The notes beneath the pieces were generated by a model. That model had not been told where the DNA came from. It ran no database searches and was given only the letters and a program-made list of their open reading frames with translations. Made by a program: the position numbers and the translations under genes. From CAYPPG01 sp964412555 (GTDB lineage: Bacteria; Hinthialibacterota; Hinthialibacteria; Hinthialibacterales; Hinthialibacteraceae), in assembly GCA_964412555.1 (NCBI GenBank), contig CAYPPG010000018.1, positions 51,275-115,274 of the forward strand: a DNA stretch of 64,000 bases, read 5' to 3'. Below, one piece after another: positions 7,212 to 15,621 of the stretch (position 1 is the first letter of the stretch; the number at the start of each line of letters is the position of its first letter).

Positions 7212-9527
7212 ATGATGAAAAAAGATATTGCCGCGATCACTATTGTCGTTTTAATCATTTGCATTTTCTGCGGAGACATTCTCCTGTATGACATGTCCCC
7301 CAATTGGGGAGATATCCCGCTGCAGTTCTATCCCTGGAAAGTCTTTACTCGGACCATGCTGGCGGATGGGCAAATTCCGTATTGGAATCTCTACACTTAT
7401 GGGGGCGCGCCTTTTTTCGCCAACATGCAATCGGCGGTCTTGTATCCTCTCGATTTGGTCTTGTTCCTGTTTCCGATGGAGCGGTTTTACGGGCTTTCGT
7501 TGTTACTGCATTTGCTTTTGGCGGGAACCGGTGCGTATCTGTTCGCGCGGATTTGCGGAGCCACGGCGTTTCCGTCGGTGATTGCCGGAGTCGCGTATGG
7601 TCTCAATGGATTTACCATGATTCACATTCCCGCCGGAAACCATTTGACCTATGCCGGGGCCGCTTGGGTGCCGTGGATCTTGTTCGCAACGGTCGGGTTT
7701 GTGAAAGAGGAAAAAAGCAAACTGCCGTGGGCATTGGCAGGATGTTTCATTGCCTTTTTGCATTTTTTGTGCGGGCATCCGCAGATGACGTTTTATTCAC
7801 TTGTCTTCAGTGCGCTTTTATGTTTCGTGATGGGATACTGGCAGTATTGCCGGATTGAGCGGAAGGATTGGTTTTATCCCGTGCTGCGTACGTTCGCGTG
7901 GTGCCTGTTTCTCGTGCTGGGGATTTTGATGGCCGGCTTCCAACTGACGTCCACGTTGGAATATCTCGGCCAAGCCAACCGCGCGTCGACATTGGATGTG
8001 CAAATGGCGACGGAATTCTCATTTGCGCCTCATCGTCTCATGACACTTCTCTTTCCTGAATATTATGGAACTCAAATTGCCGGAAACCATTATGATTATT
8101 TTTATTTTTGGTCTTGCGCGTATGCCGGAGTTCTTGTCCCTGTTTTTGCTTTGGTTCTCTTGTTCAAACCGGAACGGCCGAAAGCGGCGATTCCTCTCGC
8201 CATTGTTGCCTTGCTGGGATTGTTTCTGGCATGGGGACGCGGAAATCCGGTGTATACCATGCTGCTTCATCTCCCCGGTTTCGGTCACTTTCGCGCTCCG
8301 GCCAAGTATTTGCCGTATTACCTAGCTCCAATTTGTGCGCTTGCGGCGTTGGGATTGGAACGGATTTGCGGAGAATCCTATTCACGACAGAAGAAAGATG
8401 AAGGCAAGTATGAGGTCTATCGGCGAGTCGTCGCTTTGGGTATTCTTTTGATCTTGATTCTACCTTACGGCGCGCCGCAACTGCAAAGTTTGAGAGAATC
8501 CATCCGAAACCTCGATGCAATGGAAAACCGGGACATGATCCGCATGCTGTCTATGGCGTATGGCGGTTTGATCGGTCTTGCCGGTTTTGCGTTGTATTTA
8601 TGGACACGCGGGATTCCCTGGCACCCGCGGATGGTCATTTCACTCTCGTTCGCATTACTCCTGGCGGTCGATCTCTTTGCCTTTGGAAAAGGGTATCTCG
8701 ACATTTGTTTATGGACGCCGGCACAAATTCGGCAAAGCAACGCGCCACCGCAGGAGATCGGATTTTTGGATTCGCAAAAAAACAACGGATTCCCTTTCCG
8801 GATTGCGACAATGGCGGATATTTATTATCCGAATAAATACATAGTATGGGAAACATACAACCTAGCCGGATACGATCCCATGAGTTTGAATTCGTATAAT
8901 CGCCAGATTGGTGAGATGGAAGGCTGGGAAGAAGGAGAATTTCATGACAACATCCAATTGACGACCTATGATCATCCGGTTCTGAACCAGTTGAATGTTC
9001 ATTATATTTTAACAAAACAGGATATTGTGCATGAAGATTTGAAATTGCTCTATACCACCAAACAAGCCGTTCGAATTTATAAACGATTCGATAACAAGAT
9101 TTCGTGGGCGTCGGTTCAACCTTACACATCCGAGAAACTAACAAAGGAGCAAGAATGGGAACCTGCCGACGGACAGATTGTGATGAAGGATTATAAACCT
9201 CACTCGATTCAATTTACAATACAGAACGAGGAACAGTCTATATGGCTGCGTCTGTCGGAATGGTTCTATCCAGGCTGGAAGGCAACGGCAACTCAGGATG
9301 GGGAAAACCATGAAACAGAAATTGTCCGTTCCAAAGACGGTTTACGTGCAATGCATATTCCACAGGGAACCTGGAATATCAATATGGAATACCGGTCTGC
9401 ATGGAGCGGCTGGATTCTTTCCCTGTTTAGTATTTTGTTGTTTCTGGTTTTATTGTTATTTTGCCTTTTGATTTACACGAATTGGATGTTAAAAATGATC
9501 CAGAGAATTATGGGGCGAAATTATTGA
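7212..9527 (+). CDS. YfhO-family membrane protein
   Basis: A 771-residue integral membrane protein with an N-terminal membrane helix, about twelve further helices to residue 490, a large exported soluble domain (about residues 500-735), and one C-terminal helix. The segment NWGDIPLQFYPWKVFTRTML with YWNLYTYGGAPF is the typical YfhO first outer loop, and LNQLNVHYILT with EWFYPGWKAT match the family's soluble part. YfhO is related to GT-C glycosyltransferases and in Firmicutes is linked to lipoteichoic acid glycosylation; here the acceptor is unknown. Either ATG 7212 or 7215 may start it. Monocistronic; the stop is 16 bases from the convergent murD stop. Confidence 0.88.
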   Translation: MMKKDIAAITIVVLIICIFCGDILLYDMSPNWGDIPLQFYPWKVFTRTMLADGQIPYWNLYTYGGAPFFANMQSAVLYPLDLVLFLFPMERFYGLSLLLHLLLAGTGAYLFARICGATAFPSVIAGVAYGLNGFTMIHIPAGNHLTYAGAAWVPWILFATVGFVKEEKSKLPWALAGCFIAFLHFLCGHPQMTFYSLVFSALLCFVMGYWQYCRIERKDWFYPVLRTFAWCLFLVLGILMAGFQLTSTLEYLGQANRASTLDVQMATEFSFAPHRLMTLLFPEYYGTQIAGNHYDYFYFWSCAYAGVLVPVFALVLLFKPERPKAAIPLAIVALLGLFLAWGRGNPVYTMLLHLPGFGHFRAPAKYLPYYLAPICALAALGLERICGESYSRQKKDEGKYEVYRRVVALGILLILILPYGAPQLQSLRESIRNLDAMENRDMIRMLSMAYGGLIGLAGFALYLWTRGIPWHPRMVISLSFALLLAVDLFAFGKGYLDICLWTPAQIRQSNAPPQEIGFLDSQKNNGFPFRIATMADIYYPNKYIVWETYNLAGYDPMSLNSYNRQIGEMEGWEEGEFHDNIQLTTYDHPVLNQLNVHYILTKQDIVHEDLKLLYTTKQAVRIYKRFDNKISWASVQPYTSEKLTKEQEWEPADGQIVMKDYKPHSIQFTIQNEEQSIWLRLSEWFYPGWKATATQDGENHETEIVRSKDGLRAMHIPQGTWNINMEYRSAWSGWILSLFSILLFLVLLLFCLLIYTNWMLKMIQRIMGRNY

Positions 9528-9542
9528 TAGTCATTCTGTAAT

Positions 9543-10952
9543 TTATTGATTGTCACCGAGTTCACGAACAAGTTGTTTAAAGCGGTTCCCCCGTTCTTGA
9601 AAATCCCGAAATAATCCATAACTCGACGCCGCCGGCGAGAGCAAACAGATTTCTCTCGCACCTGTATGTTGAAAAGCAAATTGGACTGCTTTTTCCATAT
9701 CCTGCGTTTCCATAATTTTTATTGTGTTAACAATTTCGGGCTTTTGCGATTTCATCAATCTCCATACTGTTTGACCGGTCTCAGGAAAGAGTATCAAATA
9801 TTGTAATGATTGTTTACAGAGAAAATGAGCCAATTCGGAATAATCGATTCCCCGATCATGCCCTCCGATAATGAGTGTTTTCACTTCTTTACCGAGCGCT
9901 TCCATTGCTTGTATTGTGCATTGAGGCACAGTGGAAATGGAGTCGTTATAAAAACGAATTCCTCGATATGTTCCTATATATTCCAATCGATGTTCAAGAG
10001 GTGTGAATGTGCTGATGGCCTGTTGAATCGATTCGGCCGGGACATTATAAATTCGCGCCACAGCTATGGCCGCAAGAATGTTGTATAGATTGAATTGTCC
10101 GATGAGAGGGATATCGTCTTTTTGAATGATTGGAAATTGTGTGTTTTCAGACAAACGCTCAATAAGGGTATTCGCTTCAAGAAAGTACCCCCAATCAAGT
10201 GATTGTGTAATTGAAAAAGGAATTTTTTGGGGAAGGCTTACGCTTGTTACCAATTTTTGCAAGATTGGATAGTCCTTATTGTATATAAAATAATCCTGCT
10301 CCTGTTGATATTTTGTGATGTTGAGCTTGGCTAACAAATATGCATCGAAACTGCCATGATAATCCAGATGTTCCTCCATAATATTCAAGAACACAGCGAT
10401 GTGCGGACTTCTCTGTAAGGTTTCCAATTGATAGCTGGATAGTTCGTAAATATAAATTGTTTGTTTTGAGTCGTGATGTAAGGCATCCAGTGCCGGAACA
10501 CCGATATTCCCGATTAAATGTACATCTTGTATTGTTTCTTTCAAGATTGCATAAATGAGAGAGGCAGTTGTACTTTTCCCCTTGGTTCCGGTGACACCGA
10601 TAATCGTTCCCTGGCAATGATCGAAAAATAAGGATGTATGTGTGATAATTTTTTGTTTCTTTGTCAATACTCCCTTTTGGTGAAGTGAATGGATTGAAAT
10701 TCCAGCGGATTTGACAATGATGTCATACTGTTGAATAGAGGATAAATAATTTTCCCCACAATGAATTTTTATTTCAGGATGTCCATTGATAAGTTCATGC
10801 AGTGAAGAGGATAACTGATTGAATGGTCTTTGATCCGCAATGCCGAACTCGGCGATTGGAATGCGAGACAAAAGAAAACGGAGAGAACTGATCCCTTCGA
10901 TCCCCAATCCCAAAACTAAGATAGACTGATGGTAGGCTTCATCGTTGGTCAT
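9543..10952 (-). CDS. murD: MurD-type ligase, likely UDP-MurNAc-L-Ala:L-glutamate ligase (MurD2)
   Basis: Cytosolic ATP-dependent Mur ligase, 469 residues. The N-terminal domain starts with the ILVLGLGIEGISS nucleotide-sugar-binding loop; the ATP loop GVTGTKGKST is at residues 119-128; NIMEEHLDYHG supplies the central-domain His; and the C-terminal domain has IIGGHDRGIDY and LLSPAASSYGLF. Classical MurD adds D-Glu, but this gene overlaps a MurL-type epimerase gene by 4 bases (ATGA); in Xanthomonas the equivalent MurD2 adds L-Glu, which MurL then inverts. I infer the MurD2 role from the pairing; sequence alone does not show which glutamate enantiomer is used. Confidence 0.88.
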   Translation of the reverse strand: MTNDEAYHQSILVLGLGIEGISSLRFLLSRIPIAEFGIADQRPFNQLSSSLHELINGHPEIKIHCGENYLSSIQQYDIIVKSAGISIHSLHQKGVLTKKQKIITHTSLFFDHCQGTIIGVTGTKGKSTTASLIYAILKETIQDVHLIGNIGVPALDALHHDSKQTIYIYELSSYQLETLQRSPHIAVFLNIMEEHLDYHGSFDAYLLAKLNITKYQQEQDYFIYNKDYPILQKLVTSVSLPQKIPFSITQSLDWGYFLEANTLIERLSENTQFPIIQKDDIPLIGQFNLYNILAAIAVARIYNVPAESIQQAISTFTPLEHRLEYIGTYRGIRFYNDSISTVPQCTIQAMEALGKEVKTLIIGGHDRGIDYSELAHFLCKQSLQYLILFPETGQTVWRLMKSQKPEIVNTIKIMETQDMEKAVQFAFQHTGAREICLLSPAASSYGLFRDFQERGNRFKQLVRELGDNQ

Positions 10953-12367
10953 AAGTTCATATTGTCAGTTTTTTTCTTGATAGCAGTAATGCATTTCTTT
11001 TGTAATAAATCTGCCCATGAAGAGGGTAGATTATGCTCTTCATTCCAATCGAACAAAATTTCAGTACGATTGTTGATGATATTTGTATACTTTGGAAGTA
11101 TGTGCGTATTTGCATGTTGTAACAGTTGTGGTAGAGGTGTGTGATTCCTATCGTGTTTTTGTATGGAGAGATGCAGCGCCGTGAGTACTTCCTCTTTTGT
11201 GGCGATACATTCGAAGGGACGATGATCCCGTTCTCCTAAAATTGCATACAGCACTTCCAAATTCCATACGTTCTCAAATAGGTTTCCGCCGAATATTTCG
11301 AGTAATTGTTCTTGTTGTAAAAATGGATAAAAGAGGGTAAATAGCGCTGTACATTTTGGGCACTGAAGGCACCAGGAATCTTTTTTTTGATTTTTGTTGC
11401 AACTGCGAAATGCTTTCAACATATCGGGATAAGAAGAAAACAACCCGATAACCTGAATTTCCCGCAAGGGACGTAAGAGACTCAGATATTGCATACCCGT
11501 AACGAGATGGTGTCGAAGATAGCCGTCGAACATTCGCTCGAATGCATGTGTTTTTGAGTATTGGTGGTTGATAGCTTCACCGAGATAATCAACATAAGGG
11601 GTATTGCAACTTGCTTCATTCGAGGCAATCACCGTTCGATAGCCATACAATACACCGGAAATAACTCCCAACATGGCCAATAAAGCGGAAAACGGTGTAT
11701 GTCCATTTAAATACCCCTTATCATTGAGTTGTAATAACGCCGGATCGATTTTTCTTTGAATGACAATGGGTTTTTGACATCCTGCTTTCTCTGCAATCCT
11801 CCAGGCGGAATTCGTTGGATTGAGCAACATGGCATTGAAAGGGACATCCATTTTTTGGAGAAGGCTGGCGCTTAAGGCGGAATCTTTCCCACCGCTGATC
11901 ATGAGCAATGCATCATTCAACCAAGCATTGAGATTAGCGGCTTTATATGAACCCGATATTTTTTTAGATGATTCAACTTGAATAAAATTCGAAACTTTAA
12001 AATCGAGTTGATTGACATAAAAGTATTCTCCCATTCCTTTAGAGAAGAGTTCATACCAGAAGTCGGATGTTTCTTGTTGGAATGCCTCCGGTTGGATAAC
12101 GATTTTTTGCGAACAAGCCGCTTTCCAGTAACTCAACAATTCAATCAAGCCTAAATGGAAAACAAGCCTGTCCAATACCTGCTTTGATTGATTGAGGATG
12201 GGTTGTGTTGACGAAATACGGATTTGTGGAGAGAAGCGTATATCCGGTTCTTGAAGGAAATAAAAGGTTATAAGCAGCTGGGAATCTTCCAGATGCCACA
12301 AATAATTTTCGTAAATGAAACGAGAATGTCGGTTTCGTAAGCGTCTAAGGAGATTGGGTTGGTTCAT
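10949..12367 (-). CDS. murL: MurL-type UDP-MurNAc-L-Ala-L-Glu epimerase
   Basis: A 472-residue protein with a PP-loop ATPase core: MISGGKDSALSASLL at residues 156-170. Family-typical segments follow: IASNEASCN, YLGEAINHQYSKTHAFERMF, QYLSLLRPLREI, and a late Cys cluster SCNKN...WCLQCPKC. These match my memory of the glycopeptidyl-glutamate epimerase MurL (EC 5.1.1.23), which adenylates and inverts the terminal L-Glu of UDP-MurNAc-dipeptide. The direct 4-base coupling to a MurD-type ligase downstream is strong context. It also overlaps the upstream sialidase by 4 bases. Alternatives are other PP-loop enzymes such as asparagine-synthase-like or thiolation enzymes, but those do not carry the NHQYSK and SCN/WCxxC combination. 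Confidence 0.82.
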   Translation of the reverse strand: MNQPNLLRRLRNRHSRFIYENYLWHLEDSQLLITFYFLQEPDIRFSPQIRISSTQPILNQSKQVLDRLVFHLGLIELLSYWKAACSQKIVIQPEAFQQETSDFWYELFSKGMGEYFYVNQLDFKVSNFIQVESSKKISGSYKAANLNAWLNDALLMISGGKDSALSASLLQKMDVPFNAMLLNPTNSAWRIAEKAGCQKPIVIQRKIDPALLQLNDKGYLNGHTPFSALLAMLGVISGVLYGYRTVIASNEASCNTPYVDYLGEAINHQYSKTHAFERMFDGYLRHHLVTGMQYLSLLRPLREIQVIGLFSSYPDMLKAFRSCNKNQKKDSWCLQCPKCTALFTLFYPFLQQEQLLEIFGGNLFENVWNLEVLYAILGERDHRPFECIATKEEVLTALHLSIQKHDRNHTPLPQLLQHANTHILPKYTNIINNRTEILFDWNEEHNLPSSWADLLQKKCITAIKKKTDNMNL

Positions 12368-13476
12368 TCTTTTTCATAAAACCAATCGACTGGAATTGCG
12401 CGTATCACTAAATTGGTATTTTGGAAATTCTCCGATCCTTGTTTCCAATGGTAGTAGGTCAATAACGCCCGGTCGTTCAGCCAGGTAACGCTGGTATAGC
12501 CATACCCCGAATTCGGATCGTCTTCGATATTTCTTACATGTTCCCACGTCTTTCCTTCATCTCGGCTGACCGCTGCGGTCAATGGCGTTCGTCCCTGCCA
12601 ACCGGCTTTGTTTCCGAGGGGATTGTTGTTCCAGATCATCAATAAATCTTGTGTTTGGGGAATCCGTGTTATCGTGGATGGTGCGGCAGGGGCGGTCAAT
12701 TCCATCGGTTTCGCTTTCGACCAGGTGATTCCTCCGTCGGAACTTGTGGCATGGTAAATACAATCTAGTTTTGTGCGGATGATCATCATCACATCGCCAT
12801 TCTTTAATTCCACCAATCCCGGTTCCATAGCGGCTGTGTCCTTCAGATTTACAGAACCTTCCGCTTTCGACCATGTTTTCCCATCATCATCGGAATAATA
12901 ACAAAAACAAATTTGAGAATTGTAATCCTTTCGGATATCCTTACACCAGGCGATCGGAGCCAGAATTCGGCCGGTTGACAGCTGAATGACTCGAGCGTTG
13001 TTCATAACGTGATATCCACCGGTTGAACTGATTTTCTGTGGAGGAGACCACGTTTTTGCCTCGTCAGTACTGGCCCGAACATAGACCTGCAAATCATCCG
13101 AAGCGTTCTTGGTTAAAAAGAAAAATAGAATTTTACCGGATTGTGTCCGCAAAAACGAAACGCTCATGACGTTCTGTTTCCCGATGCATTCTTGCAGCAC
13201 ATATTCGGCGCCCCAACTTTTCCCGCTGTCCTCGCTGATTTTTGCGGCGATGACGGCAGCGGCATGATCCGCCCTGCCGGAAAAACGGCTCCAGGCGAGG
13301 AGCAATTTCCCGTCTTTCAAGGGAACGATATCGCCTTCGCTGTTTCGTGGATTATCCTCCGAAGCCGGGCATACGACTTGCCGAAAATTCATTGACTCGG
13401 CAGAACTCAATTGGGGATTCCAAAAGCAGAAGAGAAAAATGCCCAAAATCCCTACCGCAAATACTTTTGAATACAT
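12364..13476 (-). CDS. Secreted sialidase-family (BNR/Asp-box) protein
   Basis: A 370-residue six-bladed propeller protein with signal peptide (MYSKVFAVGILGIFLFCFW, cleavage near SSAES). Five Asp-boxes are visible: SEDSGKSWG, STDEAKTWS, SDDDGKTWS, SSDGGITWS and SRDEGKTWE. The N-terminal region holds DGKLLLAWSRF, where exo-sialidases carry an Arg, and the family fits exo-alpha-sialidase (PF13088). It may remove sialic-acid-like or related sugars; the substrate is not determined. It is the first gene of the operon with murL and murD, coupled by a 4-base overlap, which is unexpected for an exported glycan hydrolase. Confidence 0.85.
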   Translation of the reverse strand: MYSKVFAVGILGIFLFCFWNPQLSSAESMNFRQVVCPASEDNPRNSEGDIVPLKDGKLLLAWSRFSGRADHAAAVIAAKISEDSGKSWGAEYVLQECIGKQNVMSVSFLRTQSGKILFFFLTKNASDDLQVYVRASTDEAKTWSPPQKISSTGGYHVMNNARVIQLSTGRILAPIAWCKDIRKDYNSQICFCYYSDDDGKTWSKAEGSVNLKDTAAMEPGLVELKNGDVMMIIRTKLDCIYHATSSDGGITWSKAKPMELTAPAAPSTITRIPQTQDLLMIWNNNPLGNKAGWQGRTPLTAAVSRDEGKTWEHVRNIEDDPNSGYGYTSVTWLNDRALLTYYHWKQGSENFQNTNLVIRAIPVDWFYEKE

Positions 13477-13769
13477 GAGATTCTCCTTCAGTATCGTCTG
13501 TAACCATTTTTATAATCATTGTTGCAAAAAAATCCGTTTATCGCTGCTTATTATACCAATACCGTAGGAGTTTAGAACCGAAAACCGCGTATAGTCTCCT
13601 TGGCGAAAGGTCGTGTACTATCAAGAGAATAACAGCCAAAAAAGAGGTGCAAACGATTCTTGTCCGATTCGACAAATTCCATTAAAGAGATATCCTATTA
13701 TCTGTAAAGGTTACTATAGAACGATCTTGATTGATGTATTTGTTTTGGGGTAGATGAGAAAAGGATTAT

Positions 13770-14240
13770 ATGAATATCGATAAATTGATTCATACTGTTC
13801 AATCTCAATTTGCACTCCCGCCAACTTCCATTCACGGAGAATCGCATTGGGAGCGTGTTCGTGAGAATGGACTGCGGCTTGCAAAGTTGACCGGCGCGGA
13901 ACGCGATGTTGTCGAACTGTTTGCCTTTCTGCACGATGCCAAGCGTTTGGATGACGGAAGAGATATTGACCATGGCCGCAGAGCGTCGGAGTTTGTCAAG
14001 AGTTTGAAAGGCACGATCATCTCATTACCGAATGAGCAATTCGAGTGCTTAGTGTATGCATGTGAATTTCATGCGGATGGTTTGACGGAAGGAGATGTCA
14101 CTGTCCAAACATGCTGGGATGCAGACCGCTTGGATTTGGGAAGGATTGGTACGAAACCTGATCCGTTGTATCTCTGCACGGAAGCGGCAAAACAACCTGA
14201 GATGATTGAATGGGCTTTACGAAGGAGTCAATTTGTCTGA
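13770..14240 (+). CDS. HD-domain phosphohydrolase-like protein
   Basis: A 156-residue cytosolic HD-superfamily protein. Metal ligands are visible as His22/His26 (SIHGESHWERV), His55-Asp56 (FAFLHDAKRLDDG) and the late Asp in CWDADRLDLGRIG, so the site looks intact. This small group is often annotated as uncharacterised HD hydrolases acting on nucleotides or similar phosphoesters. ATG 13770 is preceded by aaagga. Single gene; the substrate is unknown. The 290 bases upstream hold no gene or clear element. Confidence 0.85.
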   Translation: MNIDKLIHTVQSQFALPPTSIHGESHWERVRENGLRLAKLTGAERDVVELFAFLHDAKRLDDGRDIDHGRRASEFVKSLKGTIISLPNEQFECLVYACEFHADGLTEGDVTVQTCWDADRLDLGRIGTKPDPLYLCTEAAKQPEMIEWALRRSQFV

Positions 14241-14404
14241 ATCCGGATTGGCCAGGATAGAACGATTTACAGGATGAAAAAAGATGTGAGTTTTCACTAC
14301 CATTTGAGAAAAACGGTCGTTGGCCGCTGATGGCTCGTCAATTATTGTAGCCTATCAATAGGCATATCCTGTTCATCCTCCCATCCTGGGTATCCTGATT
14401 CAGA
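14237..14404. repeat. Imperfect inverted repeat flanking a short spacer
   Basis: tctgaatccggattggccag (from 14237) with aggatgaa at its inner end is mirrored by ttcatcc...catcctgggt and tcctgattcaga ending at 14404. The arms are about 35 bases and the enclosed spacer about 90 bases. It fills the gap between the HD gene and the enolase-superfamily gene and does not resemble families A-D. Confidence 0.55.
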
Positions 14405-14424
14405 CATTACTACAGAGGGAAAAT

Positions 14425-15543
14425 ATGAAAATAGCAGAAATCAAAGCGTTTCCAGTCAGTTATCCGACCGTCGGCCGTTTTAAATTTCTCGAAGGTCCTG
14501 ACGGCAAACCCACCGGCCGCCAGGCAGTGCTGGTGAAAATCACCGCCGATGACGGGACTGTCGGCTGGGGGGAGAGCATCCCGGTTCCCAAATGGGCGGA
14601 TGAAACGCTGGAATCGACGACGACTACGATTCGCAATTATTTGAATCCCGCGCTCACCGGCCATGATCCCTTCGATCTCGTTGGGGCGCATGAAATCATG
14701 TCCCGCACCATCTGTCCGCATTTTTCCACCGGGATGCCGCTTTGTAAATCCGGTGTCGATATCGCGCTTCATGATTTGTGCTGCCGCAAACTCGACATCT
14801 CTCTTTCCCAATTGTGGGGACGGAAGGGAAGGGAAGAAATTACTTTCAGTTGGACCTTGAATCCGGCTTCATTGGAACTGCTCGAAGCGTCGATCGAGGA
14901 AGGCTGGAATCGCGGATACCGCAATTTCAATGTCAAAGTCGCTCCCGATCCGAAAACCGATTATGAATTATGCAAACGGGTTAAAGAGCGAGTCCCCGAC
15001 GGATTCTTATGGGCGGATGCGAACTGCGGGTACGATACCGCCACTGCGTTGCAGGTTGCTCCCAAACTGGCGGATATCGGTGTCGCCGTGTTCGAATCGC
15101 CGATCCCCCCCAATCAAATATCCGGCTATCAACAATTGAAACGGCAAGGGGCGCTTCCGATCATCATGGACGAAGGGGTCATCTCTCCCCGCGATTTGCT
15201 GGAATTCATGCGTTTGGGGATGATGGACGGTGTGGCAATGAAACCTGCCCGTTGCGGCGGCCTGCTTTCCGCCCGGCGGCAGATCGAACTCGTGCTGGAT
15301 GCGGGAATGATGTTTTTAGGAAGCGGTTTATCTGATCCCGATGTTGCTCTTTCCGCTTCCATGGCGCTCTATGCTGCGTACGGTTTGTCCTTCCCGGCTG
15401 CCTTGAATGGGCCGCAGTTTCTCGCACACAGCGTGATTCGCGATCCTCTCAAACCGGTCGATGGAAAATTGAAAATCCCCCCAGGTCCGGGTCTCGGCGT
15501 CGAAGTGGATGAAGACAAAATCAAGGAAATTTCGGTTGAGTAG
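14425..15543 (+). CDS. Mandelate racemase / muconate-lactonizing enzyme family
   Basis: A 372-residue enolase-superfamily enzyme. It has an N-terminal capping domain and a TIM barrel with catalytic Lys171 (FNVKVAP), metal ligands Asp198 (WADANCGYD), Glu224 (VFESPIPP) and Asp249 (IMDEGVIS), and the second-face Lys273 (AMKPARCGG). This is the pattern of the MLE/dipeptide-epimerase side of the family, which abstracts the proton next to a carboxylate. The exact substrate (sugar acid, dipeptide or lactone) cannot be read from sequence. An agaggga ribosome site supports ATG 14425. No signal peptide. Confidence 0.88.
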   Translation: MKIAEIKAFPVSYPTVGRFKFLEGPDGKPTGRQAVLVKITADDGTVGWGESIPVPKWADETLESTTTTIRNYLNPALTGHDPFDLVGAHEIMSRTICPHFSTGMPLCKSGVDIALHDLCCRKLDISLSQLWGRKGREEITFSWTLNPASLELLEASIEEGWNRGYRNFNVKVAPDPKTDYELCKRVKERVPDGFLWADANCGYDTATALQVAPKLADIGVAVFESPIPPNQISGYQQLKRQGALPIIMDEGVISPRDLLEFMRLGMMDGVAMKPARCGGLLSARRQIELVLDAGMMFLGSGLSDPDVALSASMALYAAYGLSFPAALNGPQFLAHSVIRDPLKPVDGKLKIPPGPGLGVEVDEDKIKEISVE

Positions 15544-15621
15544 GAAAAATTGTGTGAGTCACTATAATCTATATGTAGATATATTATTTCGCATATCCAA
15601 TGAACCATTTACAATTTCTCT

